From Elysia marginata (lineage: Eukaryota; Mollusca; Gastropoda; Plakobranchidae), in contig BMAT01010461.1 of the NCBI GenBank assembly GCA_019649035.1, positions 11,513 through 51,447 of the forward strand: a DNA stretch of 39,935 bases. The letters run 5' to 3'. This document shows, piece by piece, positions 36,301 through 39,850 of the stretch. The notes beneath the pieces were generated by a model. That model was not told the origin of the DNA. It saw only the letters and a program-made list of their open reading frames with translations, and did not search any database. The position numbers and the translations under genes were made by a program. Every line of letters begins with the position of its first letter. Position 1 is the first letter of the stretch.

Positions 36301-39300
36301 ACACACTGGCGACTGCATCTCAAAGCCTTGATGAGATGGCTCCAGGAGTAGTAAGCTGTTTGTCAGAGGAACCAAATGTTAAAATGAATAGAAAAGAAGC
36401 CTTATGCACTTCTAAAAGAATTGTAAGAAAGGAAAAGGCAAGCCAGGCAGAGTTGGACACTGTTGAAGTAAGGAAGTATGAAATTCAAGATTCAGACTCA
36501 ATAGAGAGTGACCAGTGGGTGAAGGCAAAACTTGGTACCATCCAGAAAAAGATTCAGCGTAGGAAGGCCAGACCTGAGTACATAATCAGCAGTGATGAGG
36601 ATGATGGGAATGGGTTTTTGAATTTACCACTGGCACCTGTATCATCAACAAAACAGAATGGCAAGCATAGTCATTATCTTTCAAAAAATATCCCAACACC
36701 AAATAGGTGTAGAAGTCTGATTGACATAGGTATTCACATGAATGAAAATTATAGCAAGGTTATGGAGGAACTGAAAGTTTCCTGTAGAGAGAGACGATCT
36801 CAAATAAATGCGCTGTCTGAGTGGACAAGAGGACAAGGCTCAGAGATGGACGTCATAAAAAGAGAAGTTATCCCAAAACAGCCAACCTTTATTACCGCTA
36901 GCTGTACCAATCTTGGTGGCTCGCAAGGCACATCATCAAAGATTCAACAGAACGAAGATGCTCAACCCAGCAGCAGTAAGTCAAGCCATAGAAAATCTGA
37001 TAAAAGAGTGGTGAAATCACCAAAGAACCCTGCAGAGATGGGCTTAAGCTCAGACCCTTGCAATAAAAAATCAAAGTCACAGTTGGGGAAACCCAGTACC
37101 CTTATTAAAGATGATACTCAGAGTGATTATGGAAGAACTTCAATAAGTCATCATTCCTGTAAATCTTTACAGGTAGTTGCTGGAGAAGAGCTCTCAAGGG
37201 ATAAGAACAAGAGGAGGTAAGCCACAGCTTTCTATCAAGTTATATATTAATAAGTTTCAAACACACTTTTCCCTCATGATTATTCTTTTTTAACACATTT
37301 ACTACTTCAATATACAATGTACTATAATTCCTTTACGCATGTTTTGAAATTAATAAGGCTAAAAGAAACATTAAGATATACATATTTGTTACCAAAGTAA
37401 TTCTATTATGCATAGTGAAATGAGGCAACTTTTATCTATAAAAAGTCTTCCATCATCCTCCAGGTCTACAGAGAGCTGGCTACAAGATCAAAACATGCAG
37501 AAGAGCCTCATAAAGGGTTTTCAAAATGGTAGCCAAGCTAAAGAGGAGAGCAACATTCATTCAAAAGGTAAAAGTCTTGCCCGTAGCTCCCAATACAGCA
37601 TGACATCAGGTAGTGTGAGAGGAGGTACACATGGAAGTAGCTCCAAGCAGAGCATCGTCTCCTTCTCACAGGTGGCAGGTCTAGACAAAAGAAGTGACTC
37701 CAGCACACACAGCTTGAGATCAGGCCAGCCTCACAAACATGACGGAGAAAGCAAAAAGTCTCATTTAGCAACAAGAACACACGCAAGAGGGAAAAGGGCA
37801 AGCAAGTCAAGACTGTTATCAAATAGTAGCAGGCTTACATGTGGTGAGACCTTACCACCAGCATTAGCCCAAGCTGACCAAAGAGGGGCGACTGCTACTG
37901 GTACAGATGAACACCAGCTCACAATAGGCTTGGAACACGCACGCGACAGAGGTAACTTATAAAAAGGCTTCCAGTTAGTTTTGAAGAGTCTGTAACTCCT
38001 GAAATTTGGTACTTTGTGTAGAGAAAAGAAGAGAGATGGAAAGCTACATTTGTATGCCTTAGGCTTGTCCTTGACATGTAAATCAAAGCAGCAGGCACCA
38101 AGTTCTTTCACTTTTGTGGGTGTATGCTTCAAACTTTCAGTATTTAGAGTCTAGCAAATCTGACGGAAAAAACGATGGTATAAAGTGGTGTGGTAAATAA
38201 CTTAGCATTTTCAACCCAATGTGCTATGTTCCGTTTTAAAATTGATATTTGTGTTAACAAGTGAAACAAAGTCCAAGTGTAGAAAACTACTTGAATAAGT
38301 TAAAAAAAGCATCAATCGAGTTATCTTTAATGTAATAATATATAAACTTGAATAAAATAGTTTTGGATTAAAAGGTATTTTAGAGATCGACTAAATTAGT
38401 AAACAGTTTAGATAAAGAAAAGCATGGCATTCATTTAATTTGATGCACAGGTTACAGCAGCAGAAAATATTCATCATAGATAAATAGAAAAATATACAGA
38501 TCCCATAGAAAAATTAAAAATCTAAATTATTCAGAAAAGTTTTTTGCTATCTTTTTATAATATAGTTAATGCCTTTTCAAACAGTTAAATTGTTGGCTTA
38601 AAGTCTGTGTTAAAGTCTTATTTAAAAATTGGCCATGTTAAAGATTTCAAATTATCATTAACTTGAAATTCTTTTTTAATTCTAGAAAAAACATGCCAGA
38701 AATTGGATCAGCGTAAACAGGATATTTTTGGGATGCACCGTTTTTTTATACCAGTGAGTGTTGTATGTAGCATATTAGTCTAAGCTTGCTTATAACATTG
38801 AAAGAGCCAATATCTCCAGTCAAGTCATAAATAATGTGGCTTAAATAAGAAACAAAACAAAATGTATGTTTTGAAAATAGTTTTTCCCTTTTTTTTTTCA
38901 TTTCTGTAAAAATCTGATAGCCTACTTTCGTAGAAGTTTTTGCGTAGAGAAACTCAGGAACATTCATTAATTTTAAGAAAATATCAGTCTTTTAAAGAGG
39001 AAAAACTGGAATTTATGATGAGTGCAAAGCTCTTTTTAAACCATTTAAGTCGAGAGATAATGAAAGATAAGTTTGTTACACAGTTCATCCATAACTCTCT
39101 GCATTTAGTATTATTGCTAACATGAAGCTTGGATCAAACACAAGTTTAGAAATTTAGCCTTTAAAAATACTGTGACATATCCTTTTTTTTAAAATAGAAA
39201 TGTAATTCCCTTTGCACTGACCACTTTGTTCTGGCAGAGGGAAAGTTGGCCAGATGGTTGCCATGCCAAGCTGAATGTGGAGGTTCACAAAAATTCCCAG

Positions 39301-39405
39301 CGAGTGACAACTACAGCAACTAACCCTGCAAGTGGACACACAGAGACTCTCCTAGACCAAGTGGTTGTGGCCTCAAAACTCAAGTCCACTATTTGCATGG
39401 AGTGA
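243..39405 (+). CDS. TEX14: TEX14-like ankyrin-repeat pseudokinase, 24 visible exons, 5' end missing
   Basis: Joined exons: 243-351, 601-715, 1184-1447, 2428-2530, 3063-3184, 3774-3875, 4333-4456, 4926-5095, 8144-8301, 9231-9424, 11018-11199, 12251-12380, 22537-22709, 23253-23340, 24586-24663, 26494-26545, 27233-27519, 28989-29856, 32227-32337, 32462-32622, 35667-37216, 37464-37951, 38686-38753, 39238-39405. Every junction is AG..GT and phases agree throughout, giving 1954 residues before TGA. Residues are numbered from the first visible codon. Ankyrin repeats cover about 13-160, a kinase-like domain about 190-487, and a serine-rich tail the rest. The phrase GGDLRLHD and the kinase layout resemble vertebrate TEX14, which is required for stable germ-cell intercellular bridges and is also reported at kinetochores. 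Catalytic motifs are lost: HCG (343-345) replaces HRD and NFE (363-365) replaces DFG. APE (395-397) is kept. Human TEX14 is about 1500 residues, so this tail is longer. The assignment was made from recognised sequence, not a search. Exons I cannot see could exist in large introns. Confidence 0.82.
601..715 (+). CDS. TEX14: TEX14-like exon 2, ankyrin repeat
   Basis: The acceptor is CCAAAG and the donor GTAAGT. With the carried G it encodes residues 37-74. NNKGQTPLFCACACDNEANA followed by LLLLQYGANPN is a textbook ankyrin repeat: the G-x-TPL helix-1 start, then the LL..GA.PN loop. Ankyrin repeats bind protein partners. Confidence 0.9.
1184..1447 (+). CDS. TEX14: TEX14-like exon 3, ankyrin repeats
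   Basis: The acceptor is CCATAG and the donor GTGAGA. It completes the split Glu codon and encodes residues 75-162. It contains GVTPTHAACCVGNVRLLGKL and then IEAGGDLRLHDNDGYSVRDW, an ankyrin repeat with the GGDLRLHD turn I associate with TEX14. A helical stretch that precedes the kinase region in vertebrate TEX14 follows. Confidence 0.92.
1448..2427. other. Intron, no recognised feature
   Basis: AT-rich intron of 980 bp between the ankyrin and kinase exons. I see no repeat, mobile element or extra exon in it. Confidence 0.6.
2428..2530 (+). CDS. TEX14: TEX14-like exon 4, start of pseudokinase N-lobe
   Basis: The acceptor is TATAAAG; the alternative AG two bases downstream would create an immediate stop. 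The donor is GTGAGC. Residues 163-197 end in RVQSMGFGK, which sits where the glycine-rich ATP loop begins. Confidence 0.85.
2531..3062. other. Intron, no recognised feature
   Basis: 532-bp AT-rich intron with a short GTT repeat near 2965. No further structure is seen. Confidence 0.6.
3063..3184 (+). CDS. TEX14: TEX14-like exon 5, pseudokinase N-lobe
   Basis: The acceptor is TTTACAG and the donor GTAAGT. Residues 198-237 begin VYLGGDFSGGIISVVPLVNE and continue the beta-1/beta-2 hairpin. The loop reads GFGKVYLGG, so it keeps glycines but is not a canonical GxGxxG. Confidence 0.87.
3185..3773. other. Intron, no recognised feature
   Basis: 589-bp intron with a short GT run near 3401 and poly-T tracts. 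No gene or mobile element is recognised. Confidence 0.6.
3774..3875 (+). CDS. TEX14: TEX14-like exon 6, beta-3 and helix C
   Basis: The acceptor is TGTCCAG and the donor GTAAG. Residues 238-271 include EVSVKKV, where K249 fits the VAIK lysine position, and IIAEAEFLG, where E267 or E269 fits the helix-C glutamate. This part of the ATP-binding framework is therefore preserved although the catalytic loop is not. Confidence 0.87.
4333..4456 (+). CDS. TEX14: TEX14-like exon 7, beta-4 to helix D
   Basis: The acceptor is CCCATAG and the donor GTAGGT. Residues 272-313 contain GKLRHPNIVLLMGICQSTS, the classic kinase RHPNIV segment, followed by the hinge region MWLIFESFEEATLHNFLHH. Confidence 0.92.
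4457..4925. other. Intron with (CA)n tract
   Basis: 469-bp intron. A C-run followed by a CA repeat lies at about 4534-4560. Nothing else is recognised. Confidence 0.6.
4926..5095 (+). CDS. TEX14: TEX14-like exon 8, degenerate catalytic loop
   Basis: The acceptor is TTTACAG and the donor GTGAAG. Residues 314-369 contain LIHCGLSSMAIYL where active kinases have HRDLxxxN, and AKVGNFEFM where they have DFG. The catalytic Asp, the Mg-binding Asn and the DFG Asp are all replaced. By family knowledge this makes the domain a pseudokinase. Confidence 0.92.
5096..6957. other. Long intron segment, purine-rich, with poly-G tract
   Basis: The + strand is strikingly purine-rich at about 5095-5720, with many AGA and GAAA runs. 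A G-rich tract at 6141-6170 has several G-runs of three or more and could form a G-quadruplex. No coding or mobile feature is recognised before the Tigger-like element that starts at 6958. Confidence 0.5.
6958..7768. mobile_element. Non-autonomous Tigger/pogo-like element
   Basis: This 811-bp insertion in the intron between exons 8 and 9 is bounded by TA dinucleotides (6956-6957 and 7769-7770). The left end starts CAGTCGGACCCGCGAAATCG. The reverse complement of the right end starts CAGTCGGACTTGCTTAATCA. Related (A)ATCGGGAAA units recur subterminally at both ends. TA duplication with CAG termini fits the pogo/Tigger branch of Tc1/mariner. It has no transposase; the interior holds a CT-rich microsatellite at about 7480-7640, and open frames there are low complexity. 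Confidence 0.85.
8144..8301 (+). CDS. TEX14: TEX14-like exon 9, APE motif and helix F
   Basis: The acceptor is TTCACAG and the donor GTAAAA. Residues 370-422 include FNWMAPELM (APE at 395-397) and FSSDIYSFCCIMWELFAG, with the conserved helix-F Asp409. These C-lobe structural motifs are intact despite the loss of catalytic residues. Confidence 0.93.
8270..8646 (+). repeat. Partial duplication of exon 9 end plus intron
   Basis: The last ~32 bases of exon 9 and the following intron (about 8270-8467) recur in diverged form at about 8487-8646. The second copy keeps TGTGGGAACTGTTTGCA and GTAAAA, but the exon's last base is T instead of G. It has no AG acceptor, so it should be a dead exon fragment. 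Both copies share CACCTTTGTCCATCCCA and CACATTATGTATCACA downstream. Confidence 0.85.
9231..9424 (+). CDS. TEX14: TEX14-like exon 10, end of pseudokinase C-lobe
   Basis: The acceptor is CCAAG and the donor GTAAGC. Residues 423-487 begin GEAPWAGLKAQDVYKKVVEE and run through LPSKFKAIVGYGLELHEEDR, matching kinase helices G to I. The Arg in HEEDR is the usual subdomain XI arginine. Confidence 0.92.
9425..11017. other. Intron, no recognised feature
   Basis: 1.6-kb AT-rich intron with poly-T runs. I find no terminal repeats, reverse-transcriptase fragments or supportable exon. Confidence 0.55.
11018..11199 (+). CDS. TEX14: TEX14-like exon 11, linker after pseudokinase
   Basis: The acceptor is TTTCCAG and the donor GTAAAA. 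Residues 488-547 begin IPKFYRSDTLLQWANKSSNH and turn into a serine-rich stretch. An S-S-P at about 514-516 has the form of a polo-box binding site. CGTQDSDSWVK near the end is the first copy of the Asp/Ser-plus-Trp motif seen again in exons 18, 19 and 21. Confidence 0.85.
11200..12250. other. Intron, no recognised feature
   Basis: 1.05-kb intron. Open frames here are short and low in complexity. Nothing is recognised. Confidence 0.55.
12251..12380 (+). CDS. TEX14: TEX14-like exon 12
   Basis: The acceptor is ATTCCAG and the donor GTGTGG. Residues 548-591 are polar and basic (SDKEQPPKKPPRSFAYGYSH). No domain is recognised. It is supported by phase agreement with exons 11 and 13 and by clean splice sites. 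Confidence 0.8.
12985..12997 (+). repeat. Left target-site duplication of LINE
   Basis: TTTCCTATGAATT here is repeated exactly at 22021-22033, just after the LINE tail. Together they define the insertion boundaries. Confidence 0.85.
13251..14036 (+). pseudogene. LINE ORF1, coiled-coil nucleic-acid-binding protein, two nonsense codons
   Basis: One frame of 262 codons from ATG to TAA, broken by TAA at 13317 and TAG at 13548. The first ~100 codons are heptad-like and charged (HKLNSIKNFVVELENEQQIL), then EQYSRRENLIFYRI, the signature at the coiled-coil/RRM junction of L1ORF1p-like proteins. The downstream part, LVRVHRTGPQTDSSYPRPVI, fits the RRM and C-terminal domain. In this family ORF1p trimerises and coats LINE RNA. 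Confidence 0.8.
14283..16490 (+). pseudogene. LINE ORF2, 5' part: endonuclease and start of RT
   Basis: The frame opens at 14283 and carries SIMAWNVHGLQTKLNNKD (endonuclease start, 14515 on), then stops at 14664 (TAA) and 14733 (TGA), continuing in the same frame to 15512. WLILGDLNARTG (about 14935) and PESDHFPLHG (about 15280) are conserved endonuclease motifs. After a frameshift near 15500, the RT follows: KGKACGSDGVGPEFY, LIYPLFKKG and NYRGIALLS, up to IDFSKAFDCVPH, which holds the first catalytic Asp of motif A. The reading is cut at about 16490 by the inserted DNA. Confidence 0.85.
16671..16715. repeat. GATCTAGATC-type palindromic repeat
   Basis: Overlapping AGATCTAGATCT units form a short palindromic cluster. 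Similar units occur at about 13139-13152, 16783-16796 and 34366-34381, mostly in or beside mobile elements. Confidence 0.7.
17394..18743 (-). CDS. Tigger-like (CENP-B/pogo family) transposase, uninterrupted
   Basis: 449 residues without a stop or frameshift. In order: a CENP-B-type N-terminal helix-turn-helix (CLSFDTKLKLIEEVEKGTKS, about 8-55), a second CENP-B/Tc5 DNA-binding helix-turn-helix (about 65-130, GGWLDRFKQRHGI), and a DDE catalytic core. The three acidic residues read as FNADETGLFY (about 165), VALVLDNCSAHPQ (about 270) and RLQPCDQGIIKNFK (about 307), a DDD triad typical of pogo/Tigger. The tail is acidic, as in TIGD proteins. It would bind the element's ends and cut and paste it at TA. 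A domesticated host gene is unlikely because the element still has both termini and TA flanks. The intact frame inside a decayed LINE indicates a much later insertion. Confidence 0.93.
   Translation of the reverse strand: MASNKRKCLSFDTKLKLIEEVEKGTKSKAELCREHGIAQSSLSTVLKDKDKIRAAVNQGTRQLKKQRTSTYPDVDKALLIWFQQARIMDVPISGPILIEKGEQLAQELGHTDCKLSGGWLDRFKQRHGIVFKTISGEAASAKDIDTSEWEDTLQKILADYSPRDIFNADETGLFYKCLPSKSLTFQGQACSGQKAPKERVSLLCAANMDGSEKLPLLMIGKFGQPRCFKGINTLPVTYRHNKKAWMTSSLFKEWVQKHDRRFLMQGRSVALVLDNCSAHPQVISGLRAIFIFFLLPNTTSRLQPCDQGIIKNFKTIYRKLVLQKFISSFDETGSTDTHLKMSLLDASVMAAASWNEVTQATIHNCFRHAGFVRENTGSVSNEREELPPTDESEVSNLFEKFARMTGPAPQMSVQEYISIDETTETSAEMSLADIASSIQETEPEGEADD
18845..18906. other. Assembly gap (N run)
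   Basis: 62 N characters inside the Tigger element, about 100 bp upstream of the transposase start codon. Nothing can be said of the hidden sequence, and its true length is unknown. Confidence 0.99.
20250..21547 (+). pseudogene. LINE ORF2, 3' part: RT palm, thumb and zinc knuckle
   Basis: It resumes with SAIRVDMNHITDYFQ and LSGVCQGCILSPLLF (RT motif B region). VFMYADDMCLL (about 20490-20520) carries the YADD catalytic motif C. SEIWG (about 20885) is the usual C-terminal landmark, with a neighbouring TAG in place of a Tyr codon. The last frame (20909-21547) ends with CNYCGLTFVENEYHILFKC, a C-C-H-C zinc knuckle common to CR1/jockey/L2-like LINEs. Frameshifts near 20415 and 20740 and stops show it is dead. 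Confidence 0.87.
22021..22033 (+). repeat. Right target-site duplication of LINE
   Basis: TTTCCTATGAATT directly follows the TTCAAAG-repeat tail and matches 12985-12997 exactly. Confidence 0.85.
22360..22453. repeat. 94-bp hairpin with 27-bp inverted arms
   Basis: The left arm starts GGGAATGCGATTAGAGTG; the reverse-complemented right arm starts GGGAATGCAATTAGAGTG. The arms extend about 27 bp with few mismatches around a ~40-bp loop. It may be a miniature foldback element or a fragment. It is intronic. Confidence 0.7.
22537..22709 (+). CDS. TEX14: TEX14-like exon 13
   Basis: The acceptor is TTTTTCAG and the donor AAG/GTGCCT, a weaker donor. Residues 592-648 begin SMQTRCASFILQKKDEGKSL and continue with polar sequence. 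No domain is recognised. Phases agree with exons 12 and 14. Confidence 0.72.
22821..23071. mobile_element. Foldback/MITE-like element with ~43-bp inverted ends
   Basis: The left arm (22821-22863) contains AATGTGATGCATC and CGGTTTGGGGCACAAGGTAC. The reverse-complemented right arm (23029-23071) contains TTGTGACGCATC and CGGTTCGGGGCACAAGGTAC. The arms are about 80% identical around a ~165-bp centre with no coding potential. Family and target duplication are unresolved. It lies in the intron between exons 13 and 14. Confidence 0.75.
23253..23340 (+). CDS. TEX14: TEX14-like exon 14
   Basis: The acceptor is GGGACAG and the donor GTGAGT. Residues 649-678 are SKHGEMEDNLDVGTCTVKAM and a Lys/Gln-rich end. 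No domain is recognised. It is supported by phase and splice signals. Confidence 0.72.
23530..24365 (-). pseudogene. Antisense LINE fragment, endonuclease domain
   Basis: Minus-strand translation gives, in order, SWDEHRRPRGTRGGKRKRQK, DFKIGYLNFCSVNSKNEDMK, TEKDLDIFCLTETWLNVHNS, FPRLGRRGGGIACYLQ, VYRPPKLHAAAVAEIQ and NFLILGDLNFH. These are consecutive AP-endonuclease motifs of a non-LTR retrotransposon. Stops and frameshifts interrupt it and no RT follows, so it is a truncated relic. It is a different LINE lineage from the one at 12998-22020 and lies opposite to the gene. Confidence 0.85.
24586..24663 (+). CDS. TEX14: TEX14-like exon 15
   Basis: The acceptor is ATCCCAG and the donor GAG/GTCAGA. 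It encodes 26 residues (679-704, HSLRQAILKGSMAPRGSCQQ and a short tail). The frame stays open past this donor to a stop at about 24724, so the 3' edge is less certain. Confidence 0.65.
25732..26037. mobile_element. 306-bp foldback (near-perfect palindromic) MITE
   Basis: Both ends read GATTGACAGATTTTAAAG inward (the right end on the other strand). The arms are about 140 bp and share TTTATAGTAGCTTTGGCAAC, TTAGAGAAACATGGCTT-like sequence and ACCATGT, with only a short central loop. It has no coding capacity. The whole unit could extrude as a hairpin. It is intronic, between exons 15 and 16. Confidence 0.88.
26494..26545 (+). CDS. TEX14: TEX14-like exon 16, short
   Basis: The acceptor is CTTCTCAG and the donor GTGAGT. 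It encodes residues 705-721 (SIKTESFDSVDGLEPVL). Joining its last A to the next exon gives an in-frame Ser codon. A minisatellite begins only 5 bp downstream of the exon end. Confidence 0.7.
26551..26811 (+). repeat. Minisatellite, about 10 units of 24-26 bp
   Basis: Units follow the form GTCTGTCCATCATCAATCAT plus AAGAAT. A 26-bp form and a 24-bp form (GTCTCCATC start) partly alternate, and one unit has an extra AGAAT. It starts inside the splice-donor region of exon 16. Confidence 0.9.
27233..27519 (+). CDS. TEX14: TEX14-like exon 17
   Basis: The acceptor is TTTGTGTAG and the donor AAG/GTGATC. Residues 722-817 begin SSHSRQTGTLGSLNSTPNLK and are rich in Ser, Thr, Asn and Pro, with repeated NPKPAAKPA-type segments. 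This is probably disordered. No domain is recognised. Confidence 0.78.
27601..27771 (-). pseudogene. Antisense LINE ORF2 C-terminal fragment
   Basis: Minus-strand translation reads WIGHTMKQHKAFVTTEPSGT, then a TAG, then LKRGGFSWKEAMEKAHDR. This is the RWxGH...W.EA...A.DR pattern that ends many LINE reverse-transcriptase proteins. An ATA microsatellite follows at about 27789-27825. Confidence 0.7.
27789..27825. repeat. (ATA/AAT)n microsatellite
   Basis: Trinucleotide AAT/ATA repeat of about 12 units next to the LINE fragment; a shorter CAT repeat lies at 27538-27553 beside the exon 17 donor. Confidence 0.9.
28654..28915 (+). mobile_element. tRNA-derived SINE
   Basis: The first ~75 bp look like a tRNA, with an A-box-like GGCGGAGTGGTTAGCG and a B box GGGTTCGATTCCCG (28706-28719), the internal Pol III promoter. 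A conserved-looking core follows (TTTCCCCAGTCCACCCACC, then TGTAAAATGGGTACCC), then an A-rich tail near 28912-28928. It is too long and lacks the folding to be a functional tRNA gene. The right edge is approximate. Confidence 0.82.
28989..29856 (+). CDS. TEX14: TEX14-like exon 18, large tail exon
   Basis: The acceptor is TTTTCAAG and the donor GTAAGC. Residues 818-1106 begin KPAIQKRRAFIEDIKQKYLL, a probable short helix, then become acidic, Ser/Pro-rich sequence (SPDLRYRSPLLKFRSPDQG carries several S-P sites). SFEDDSFWAITSLGL around W937 resembles the Asp/Ser-Trp motif of exons 11, 19 and 21. It has no known domain, but 289 uninterrupted codons and phase agreement support it strongly. Confidence 0.87.
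29952..31229 (-). mobile_element. Tc1/mariner element, internally deleted
   Basis: The ends carry CGCCAAAAGAAACGCAACAT just inside the termini, on opposite strands (about 29959-29978 and 31201-31220). The outer bases are TATA-GTGAC and, reverse-complemented, TATA-CTGAG, consistent with TA duplication. About 1.28 kb. The minus-strand transposase is truncated (see the next entry). Confidence 0.82.
30344..30883 (-). pseudogene. Truncated Tc1-like transposase
   Basis: 179 residues on the minus strand. The N-terminal helix-turn-helix starts LLQAGLPVIEVSLRMNG. The middle has RSRRPRCTTQRQDRNLVRN, RISANTVRRLL and RPYIGPILTQRHRQ. VIFSDKSRFCIDQADGRVRV is the first DDE Asp region (DKSRF in place of the usual DESRF). 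The frame breaks after GGVEHLC, in the segment that normally reads MVWGG. The second and third catalytic acids are missing, so it is inactive. Confidence 0.88.
31230..32226. other. Intron, no recognised feature
   Basis: About 1 kb of AT-rich intron after the Tc1-like element. Only a weak 12-bp inverted pair (near 31512 and 31604) is seen. Confidence 0.5.
32227..32337 (+). CDS. TEX14: TEX14-like exon 19, Asp-Trp motif and helix
   Basis: The acceptor is ACAACCAG and the donor GTAAGT. Residues 1107-1143 include DFDHSTDSDRAIRWVEKEF followed by KKIREHYETG. The WVEKEFKKIREHYE part looks like a charged helix. Confidence 0.82.
32462..32622 (+). CDS. TEX14: TEX14-like exon 20
   Basis: The acceptor is GTGTGTAG and the donor GAG/GTGACA. 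Residues 1144-1197 (DSDTGTKSNQRGSDDTLAKL, then an S-S-P) are polar and disordered-looking. Phases agree with exons 19 and 21. Confidence 0.75.
32623..33472. other. Intron, no recognised feature
   Basis: AT-rich DNA with poly-T and short AAT/GAT runs near 33127-33150. No gene or mobile element is identified. Confidence 0.5.
33473..34855. repeat. 108-bp tandem duplication, second copy split by hAT element
   Basis: Copy 1 is 33473-33580. Copy 2 starts at 33581 with the same GGAAGTGGCT and runs to the ATCTAAAC at 33608-33615, is interrupted by the hAT element, and resumes at 34780 to about 34855 (ACAACCAATTTTTGACAA, TTTACAGCAAGG). Copy 2 lacks about 6 bp and has a few substitutions. Confidence 0.88.
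33616..34779. mobile_element. Non-autonomous hAT element with 8-bp target duplication
   Basis: The left terminus is CAGAGATATGGGAGCGAAGT and continues GACCTAGATAGC. The right terminus, reverse-complemented, is CAGAGATATGAGAACGAAGT and continues identically, 30 of 32 bp matching. ATCTAAAC flanks both sides (33608-33615 and 34780-34787). An 8-bp duplication with CAGAG ends is the hAT signature. At 1164 bp with no transposase frame it must depend on an enzyme in trans. The interior has GGCGCCATGTTG (33696-33707), a CT microsatellite (about 34449-34480) and a GATCTAGATC palindrome. Confidence 0.93.
34856..35666. other. Intron, no recognised feature
   Basis: About 0.8 kb of AT-rich intron before the largest exon. 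Nothing is recognised. Confidence 0.55.
35667..37216 (+). CDS. TEX14: TEX14-like exon 21, largest exon
   Basis: The acceptor is TTTTTCAG and the donor GTAAGC, directly before an in-frame TAA. 516 codons, residues 1198-1713. An acidic start (HGMQAINDDFEFLEYYIDDD) is followed by long Ser/Lys-rich sequence. IQDSDSIESDQWVKAKLGTI at W1481 is the fullest Asp/Ser-Trp motif, followed by a basic helix-like IQKKIQRRKARPEY and the acidic IISSDEDDG. No GPPxxxY motif is present. It is probably disordered with short binding segments. Confidence 0.9.
37464..37951 (+). CDS. TEX14: TEX14-like exon 22
   Basis: The acceptor is CCTCCAG and the donor GTAACT. It completes an Arg codon and encodes residues 1714-1876, starting STESWLQDQNMQKSLIKGFQ. 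Very rich in Ser, His, Lys and Gly (SSKQSIVSFSQVAGLDKRSD). No domain is recognised. Confidence 0.85.
37952..38685. other. Intron, no recognised feature
   Basis: 734-bp AT-rich intron. Nothing is recognised. Confidence 0.55.
38686..38753 (+). CDS. TEX14: TEX14-like exon 23, short
   Basis: The acceptor is AATTCTAG and the donor GTGAGT. Residues 1877-1899 are EKTCQKLDQRKQDIFGMHRF plus FIP. It is found by phase: it is the only frame and splice-pair combination I see joining exons 22 and 24. Confidence 0.72.
38754..39237. other. Last intron, no recognised feature
   Basis: 484-bp AT-rich intron. Nothing is recognised. Confidence 0.55.
39238..39405 (+). CDS. TEX14: TEX14-like exon 24, terminal coding exon
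   Basis: The acceptor is TTCTGGCAG. It encodes the last 55 residues (RESWPDGCHAKLNVEVHKNS on to STICME) and TGA at 39403-39405. No domain is recognised. The stop is followed by about 0.4 kb of plausible 3' UTR and a poly(A) signal. Confidence 0.8.
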   Translation, partial: RESWPDGCHAKLNVEVHKNSQRVTTTATNPASGHTETLLDQVVVASKLKSTICME

Positions 39406-39850
39406 TCTGATAATTAGTGTAGAAACATATGGACTGCAACTTTCATACTCATGCATTGGTGGAATACGAGTTGATGTGCAGTAGAAACCTCCATATTGGA
39501 ATCTCTTGAGAATGTATAAGAACTTTGATTTTGGAGGGAATTGGATTAATTTTACTCAGACTGTTTTCTTCTCCAAATCATGCTGCTCTTAAAAATGCAG
39601 GGTCAGCTTATTAAATCCATCTATGTTGAATATGGAAGTGGCAGTTGATGTGGCACTGGCCATAGGGCATATAAGACATCGATAATGTTTCTGTGCTTCA
39701 TGAAGAAGTAATTTGTCCTCAGTTGTGTATTACTTTTCTAACTACCCTGGTACAGTATTGTGCCTTATGTTGTTAATTGTTATTTTTTCAGAAAGTCTAA
39801 TGTCTTAGTTAGATTTATTGTAAATAAAATAAATATTCTTTTAAATTTAG
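39406..39850 (+). other. Probable 3' UTR
   Basis: Sequence between the TGA and the poly(A) signals, without splice signals or a long frame. The end is approximate, about 20 bp after the AATAAA pair. Confidence 0.65.
39823..39833 (+). terminator. Poly(A) signal, two overlapping AATAAA
   Basis: AATAAA at 39823-39828 and again at 39828-39833, about 420 bp after the stop codon and followed by T-rich DNA. A suitable end for the TEX14-like transcript. Confidence 0.75.
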
